From NCBI RefSeq assembly GCF_014205675.1, contig NZ_JACIIX010000005.1, forward strand, positions 104,214 to 168,213: a DNA stretch of 64,000 bases, written 5' to 3'. Below are positions 60,792 to 64,000 of the stretch, piece by piece; the first letter of the stretch is position 1, and every line of letters begins with the position of its first letter. This DNA comes from Novispirillum itersonii (GTDB lineage Bacteria; Pseudomonadota; Alphaproteobacteria; Rhodospirillales; Rhodospirillaceae). The notes under the pieces are model-generated. The model was not told the origin of the DNA. It saw only the letters and a list, made by a program, of their open reading frames with translations, and made no database searches. A program made the translations under genes and the position numbers.

Positions 60792-61637
60792 CTAAAAAAC
60801 AGGCACCGAACAGGTGCCAACCAGAAACGGCACCGCGTATCCGGCAATTTCGATGCGCTCGCCCAGATCGCGGCAGTACAGGGTTCCGCCACGCTTCGAC
60901 AGCTGCCGCGACACCAGCACATCTTTCCCCAGCCGTTCCCGCCAGAACGGCACCAAAAAGGTGTGCATCGACCCGGTCACCGGGTCTTCCGGCACGCCCC
61001 GCCCCGGCTGGAAATTGCGGCAGACAAAATCACAGCCCCATGGGCCTTCGACCCCGCCGGGGGCCGCCGCCGTCACCATCATGCCGTTGCTGAACACGCC
61101 GTTGCGGCCCAGCGTGGTGATGCGGTCGATCTTCGGCGCGAAGTCCCGCACCGCCTCCGGCCCGTCCAGCACCAGCAGGAAATCGGCCGCCCGCACCGCC
61201 CACACACTCTGCGGAACCACTCCGGCCACCGCCTCCAGCTCCGGGAAGGTCTGCGACGGGTGGAAATCGGTCACCGGAAAATCCATCACCAGCCGCGCCG
61301 GATCAGCGGCATCCCGCCGCACGGTCAGGTCGCCCATGGTGCGGGTGCGGAAGGTGATGCTGTCCGCCGCCGGATCAAGGTGATTGAAGATCACCCACGC
61401 CGACCCCAGCGTGGCATGGCCACACAGCGGCACTTCCATCGCCGGGGAAAACCAGCGGATTTCATAATGCCCGCCGTTGCGGACGAAAAACGCGGTCTCC
61501 GACACGCTGTTCTCGGCGGCGATGCGCTGCATCAGCGCCTCCGGCAGCCAGCGGTCCAGCGGCATCACCGCCGCCGGGTTGCCCGACAGCACATCACTGG
61601 CAAACGCATCAACCTGATACAACGGAAACCCGGACAT
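60792..61637 (-). CDS. PhzF-family isomerase (copy 2)
   Basis: 281 residues, tandem paralogue of 59913-60740: YQVDAFASDVLSGNPAAVMP, NSVSETAFFVRNGG with the catalytic Glu, and WFSPAMEVPLCGHATLGSAW. GRGVPEDPVTGSMHTFLVPFW closes the active site. First gene of the three-gene operon, divergent from the MocR regulator. Two copies plus a PLP lyase suggest an amino-acid-derived substrate. Confidence 0.9.
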   Translation of the reverse strand: MSGFPLYQVDAFASDVLSGNPAAVMPLDRWLPEALMQRIAAENSVSETAFFVRNGGHYEIRWFSPAMEVPLCGHATLGSAWVIFNHLDPAADSITFRTRTMGDLTVRRDAADPARLVMDFPVTDFHPSQTFPELEAVAGVVPQSVWAVRAADFLLVLDGPEAVRDFAPKIDRITTLGRNGVFSNGMMVTAAAPGGVEGPWGCDFVCRNFQPGRGVPEDPVTGSMHTFLVPFWRERLGKDVLVSRQLSKRGGTLYCRDLGERIEIAGYAVPFLVGTCSVPVF

Positions 61638-61669
61638 TGTCTTACCTTATTCTCTGTTTAGCCCCTCAG

Positions 61670-62010
61670 GCGGCGGGCGGGGGCGTCCGCCCCCTTGCCT
61701 CACGTGCCCACGCGGGCACGGGGCCTCAATGGCCCAGTCGGTCTGCTGCGCAGCCCTCCATTTGTCTGCCCCTCAATCGCCGGGCGCGGGCCTCCGCCCC
61801 CTTGCCTCACGTGCCCACGCGGGCACGGGGCCTCAATGGCCCAGTCGGTCTGCTGCGCAGCCCTCCATTTGTCTGTCCCTCAATCGCCGGGCGCGGGCCT
61901 CCGCCCGCTTGGCTTACGCGCGAATGGTCGCGCGGGCGCTCAATGCGCCAGTCGGGCCGTTGGCCCTCCGTTATCTGCCCCTCAATCGCCGGGCGCAGGC
62001 CTTCACCTCA
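61670..62010. repeat. Tandem intergenic repeat, family 2 (second locus)
   Basis: About three units of 97-107 bp, each starting CCCTCAATCGCCGGGCGCGG or a close variant (61673, 61770, 61877, 61978). They include CACGTGCCCACGCGGGCACG hairpins and GGGCCTCAATGGCCCAGTCG. The second half uses the CGCGCGAATGGTCGCGCGG variant also seen at 47.5 kb. Confidence 0.85.
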
Positions 62011-62106
62011 TTGTCCTACACCATCCTCCGCAAACAAGGTAAGACATTTCTTCATTCCTTTAGGCAATGCTTAATTGCCTTACCTGACAGAGCCTACGTC
62101 TTGCAA

Positions 62107-62144
62107 ATTGTCATGGTCAACGTTAACATTGTACGCATGACAAT
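62107..62144. promoter_or_regulatory. Inverted repeat at the MocR start
   Basis: ATTGTCATG (62107-62115) and CATGACAAT (62136-62144) are perfect 9-bp arms 20 nt apart, with AACGTTAA near the centre. Two possible start codons (62113, 62137) lie inside it, so the true start may be 62149. It looks like the regulator's own operator, shared with the divergent PhzF operon. Confidence 0.55.
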
Positions 62145-63603
62145 ATGGATGCCCGACCTGTCCGCCGCCGCCGGTCCGCACAGTGATCGCCCGCTGGCCA
62201 CCTATAAGGCGATTGCCGACGCCATCGGCACCGCCGTGGCTGATGGCACCCTGAAGCCGGGCGACCGTCTGCCGACCCACCGCGATCTGGCGTGGCACCT
62301 GAAAGTCACCGTCACCACCGTCACCCGCGCCTATCAGGAAGCCCGCCGCCGTGGCCTGATTGATGGCGAGGTCGGGCGCGGCACCTTCGTCCGCGATCCC
62401 GAAGACACCATGGCCGCCGCCCCCAACAGCCTGCCCGCCGCCAGCGCCCGCCCGGTGATGGACACCCCGGAGGACGGCGGCCCGGTCAACCTGAGCATCA
62501 ACTGCCCGCCGCTGACCCTGCAACGGGAGGCACTGGCCCACACGCTGGCCGATATCAGCCGCAGCAACATGATGCAGCAGCTGCTGTCTTACCAATACGA
62601 GACCGGCATGCGCGAACACCGCGAGGCCGCCGCCGACTGGCTGGGGCGGGTCGGCATCCACGCCACCCCGCACACCGCCCTGCTGACCTGCGGGGCGCAG
62701 CATGCCAATTCCATCGCCTTCACCACGCTGGCCCGCCCCGGCGAGGTGATCCTGACCGAACCCACCACTTACCCCGGCACCAAATCCATGGCCGCCCAGC
62801 ACGGTGTGCGGCTGGAGCCGGTGGCGGTGGACGAGCACGGCCTGCGCCCCGATGCGCTGGACGAAGCGATCCGCCATCACGCCCCGCGCGCCCTTTACAC
62901 CATGCCGCTGCTGCACAATCCGCTGGCCTATGTCACGCCGGAACACCGCCTGCGCGATCTTGCCGCCGTGCTGGCCCGCCACAGCCTGCCGGTGATCGAG
63001 GATGACGTTTACGGCCTGCTGGTGCCGGACCGTCCGCCGCCGCTGAAATGCCTGCTGCCGGACCTGACCATCTACGTCACCGGCACCTCGAAAAGCATGG
63101 CCCCGGGCCTGCGGGTCGGCATCATGGCGGTGCCGGAAATGCTGTTCAGCCGCATGGCCGCCGGGGTGCGGGCCAGCTGCTGGATGGTGCCGCCGGTGAT
63201 GGGCGAGGTGATGCGCCGCTGGGTGCAGGACGGGGTGGCCGACGCCATCACCGCCGAACTGCGCCGCGATGTGCAGGAACGCCGGGCCGAGGTCGATGCC
63301 CTGTTCGCCGAGGCCACCGCCTTTGCCCCGCATCTGGAAAGCCCGCAGGGCCACCCTTACAGCTATCACCTGTGGCTGCCGCTTCCCGCGCCGTGGCGGG
63401 CGGAAAGCTTTGTCGCCACCGCCCAGCGCATGGGGGTACTGGTGCTGCCGGGCGAAAGCTTCGCCGTCGGCCGCCACCGCCCGCCCCCGGCAATCCGGCT
63501 GTGTACCGGCACCGTCGGCGGCCTGACACGCCTGCGCGAAGGCATCCGCCTGCTGGCCCGCGCCGTCACCAGCCAGCCGGAAGACCTGATGGCGATGGTG
63601 TAA
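62113..63603 (+). CDS. MocR-type regulator (GntR DNA-binding domain fused to aminotransferase fold)
   Basis: Up to 496 residues. Winged helix first (LATYKAIADAIGTAVADGTL, LPTHRDLAWHLKVTVTTVTR, EVGRGTFVR), then a fold type I domain with ALLTCGAQHANSIAFTTLAR, EPTTYPG and the PLP lysine in VTGTSKSMAPGLRVG. Such proteins use PLP-bound ligands to control amino-acid, pyridoxal or GABA-type genes. It most likely regulates the divergent PhzF/PLP-lyase operon through the 62107-62144 repeat. Confidence 0.92.
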   Translation: MVNVNIVRMTIWMPDLSAAAGPHSDRPLATYKAIADAIGTAVADGTLKPGDRLPTHRDLAWHLKVTVTTVTRAYQEARRRGLIDGEVGRGTFVRDPEDTMAAAPNSLPAASARPVMDTPEDGGPVNLSINCPPLTLQREALAHTLADISRSNMMQQLLSYQYETGMREHREAAADWLGRVGIHATPHTALLTCGAQHANSIAFTTLARPGEVILTEPTTYPGTKSMAAQHGVRLEPVAVDEHGLRPDALDEAIRHHAPRALYTMPLLHNPLAYVTPEHRLRDLAAVLARHSLPVIEDDVYGLLVPDRPPPLKCLLPDLTIYVTGTSKSMAPGLRVGIMAVPEMLFSRMAAGVRASCWMVPPVMGEVMRRWVQDGVADAITAELRRDVQERRAEVDALFAEATAFAPHLESPQGHPYSYHLWLPLPAPWRAESFVATAQRMGVLVLPGESFAVGRHRPPPAIRLCTGTVGGLTRLREGIRLLARAVTSQPEDLMAMV

Positions 63604-63636
63604 GCAACCGCCCCTGCTGGCTCCTCGCCTGAACCC

Positions 63637-63780
63637 AGAACTTTTCCATCGGGCACCCGCCCGAACCCAGAGCTTTTTATCGGGCTATCGCCCGAACCCA
63701 GAGCTTTTTATCGGGCTATCGCCCGAACCCATCTGGGGAGGATCTCCCCAGACCCCTTTTCTTTTCTTCTGAAAAGAAGA
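63637..63780. repeat. Mosaic repeat subtype A, inverted copy
   Basis: Three copies of CCGAACCCAGA(G)CTTTTTATCGGG-like units (about 63639, 63671, 63703) followed by the hairpin TCTGGGGAGGATCTCCCCAGA and CCCCTTTTCTTTTCTTCTGA. This is the reverse complement of the 4398-4536 element, here 30 nt after the MocR stop, and may serve as its terminator. Confidence 0.75.
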
Positions 63781-63849
63781 CGGAGAGGTTGGAACAGATG
63801 CGCCCCCCGGCATGTGGGGGCGAGGCACTAAACGGATAAGGACAGAGAA

Positions 63850-64000
63850 TGGAAGCGCGGTTTACCGCGCTGACTGGCCCATTGAGGCCCCGTGCCCGCG
63901 TGGGCACGTGAGGCAAGGGCGCGGATGCGCCCGCCCGCCGTCTGAGGGACAGATAACGGAGGGCCGAAGGCCCGACTGGGCCATTGAGGCCCCGTGCCCA
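63850..64000. repeat. Tandem intergenic repeat, family 2 (inverted, runs off the window)
   Basis: GGCCCATTGAGGCCCCGTGC occurs twice (63887 and 63980) with GCGTGGGCACGTGAGGCAAG between, the reverse complement of the 61.7-kb units. About 45 bases before it (63781-63840) show nothing recognisable. The array continues beyond 64000. Confidence 0.75.

Overview
This is a GC-rich, gene-dense chromosomal window from a Gram-negative bacterium. Class 2 quinone-linked PyrD, an RND pump with its own two-component system, an OmpA-type lipoprotein, an SbtA/SbtB pair, a large HD-GYP protein and the overall protein style suggest an alphaproteobacterium, possibly Rhodospirillales-like. No rRNA or tRNA is visible, so the lineage is an inference only.

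Layout. 1-4300: end of moaA, a YkgJ-type Cys-cluster protein, YchJ, a DUF952 protein, pyrD and a HAD phosphatase. 4590-8118: an MBL-fold hydrolase and a BsuBI/PstI-type restriction-modification pair. 8344-10802: an HD-GYP phosphodiesterase whose sensor region looks deleted. 10942-13174: VOC protein, TauE/SafE exporter and a divergent LysR regulator. 13345-13855: CRISPR array 1 with its leader. 14186-19733: an iron/haem-uptake block made of a PepSY protein, a FecCD-type ABC importer and two copies of a small Cys-containing protein. 19935-25318: SMP-30-like protein, SbtA/SbtB bicarbonate uptake and several regulator/membrane-protein pairs. 25336-31155: DUF2189, nucleotidyltransferase, BrkB, fabI and aroC. 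31228-32160: a 182-bp tandem repeat array. 32180-38399: SDR/LysR, OmpA lipoprotein, a methyltransferase, and a TetR/DAPG-hydrolase-like pair around a perfect palindrome.

38545-46553 is a type I-C CRISPR-Cas locus: array 2, leader, cas7, cas8c, cas5, an embedded acetyltransferase-like gene plus a 64-residue ORF, and cas3. No cas4, cas1 or cas2 is present. Arrays 1 and 2 have related repeats that differ by paired stem changes. Their leaders are homologous and carry three copies of a 10-bp motif at identical distances.

46676-47504 is the most novel-looking part. It holds three small consecutive ORFs, each with an ELSDxDLExVxAG leader end. The first has a complete NHLP (nitrile-hydratase-like) leader and the next two keep only its tail. 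They look like an orphan RiPP precursor cassette behind its own palindromic operator, with no modifying enzyme nearby.

47518-64000: tandem intergenic repeats, an operon of RND adaptor, pump, response regulator and kinase, LysE/DinB, AlaX, a GAF-GGDEF cyclase, and a PLP lyase with two tandem PhzF isomerases divergent from a MocR regulator. The window ends in the same repeat families seen elsewhere. Two mosaic intergenic repeat families recur throughout.
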